Assembly (NCBI GenBank): GCA_946403735.1
Contig: CAMJAZ010000128.1
Location: 1-5,870, forward strand
Length of the DNA stretch: 5,870 nucleotides
DNA from: an uncultured Selenomonadales bacterium
Lineage (GTDB): Bacteria > Bacillota > Negativicutes > Selenomonadales > Selenomonadaceae
Direction of reading: 5' to 3'
Each line of letters opens with the position of its first letter. Within the stretch, counting starts at the first letter, position 1. The notes below the pieces were generated by a model. The model was not told the origin of the DNA, searched no databases, and saw nothing but the letters and a program-made list of their open reading frames with translations. Below, one piece after another: positions 5,818 to 5,870 of this stretch. A program made the translations under genes and the position numbers.

Positions 5818-5870
5818 CTACTTTTCTTTTGGCGCAAAAGAAAAGTAGCAAAAGAAAACATGTCCGCTGA
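5818..5870 (+). repeat. Repeat element copy 2 with perfect 14-bp hairpin, cut by window end
   Basis: CTACTTTTCTTTTG (5818-5831) and CAAAAGAAAAGTAG (5835-5848) form a perfect 14-bp stem around a GCG loop. CAAAAGAAAA is repeated directly at 5849-5858, followed by CATGTCCGC. The core matches the repeat at 3792-3816 in inverted orientation, including the GC[A/G]CC centre. In both cases the CTAC-TTTT arm comes first downstream of a gene's 3' end. No T run follows the stem, so termination is uncertain. The element probably continues beyond the window. Confidence 0.65.

Overview
The window looks like chromosome from an anaerobic, moderately AT-rich Bacillota genome. My best guess is a member of the Negativicutes (Selenomonas/Sporomusa/Veillonella relatives). 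The clues are AGGAG-type ribosome binding sites combined with frequent TTG starts, long A/T tracts between genes, and a tandem CobT-like protein resembling the ArsA/ArsB pair described from Sporomusa ovata. This placement is an inference; no rRNA or other marker gene is present.

The left two thirds (positions 1-4640) carry four minus-strand genes. In transcription order they are: a membrane-anchored polysaccharide deacetylase (4640-3864); a secreted protein of unknown function (3677-2568); a SpeD-like (S-adenosylmethionine decarboxylase family) protein (2506-2063); and a 686-residue protein made of two CobT-like units (2066-6). A 186-base gap holding a repeat element separates the deacetylase from the other three, which lie close together. 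The last two overlap by ATGA and are surely translationally coupled.

The right third has two plus-strand genes: a YbgC/4HBT-type acyl-CoA thioesterase (4798-5235) and an overlapping small single-pass membrane protein (5222-5761). They share a divergent promoter region with the deacetylase. That region contains two plausible sigma-70-type promoters and an A/T-rich palindrome covering the -35 box of the plus-strand promoter.

The most unusual part is the coupled pair at 6-2506. The SpeD-like protein keeps the family's processing His and catalytic Cys at the expected spacing, but has Gly where the self-cleaving, pyruvoyl-forming Ser should be, so it should not mature into an active decarboxylase. 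The CobT-like protein has a first unit with nearly all catalytic motifs but no N-terminal KPxGSLG segment. Its second unit supplies that segment and the C-terminal helix but has lost the catalytic motifs. This resembles a fused, asymmetric ArsAB (active plus inactive subunit), here coupled to an apparently dead SpeD relative. A role in attaching the cobamide lower ligand is the natural hypothesis for the CobT part. What the SpeD-like partner does is open.

Two inverted copies of a hairpin-forming repeat sit downstream of the deacetylase and of the small membrane protein. No tRNA, rRNA, CRISPR, insertion sequence or riboswitch was recognised.
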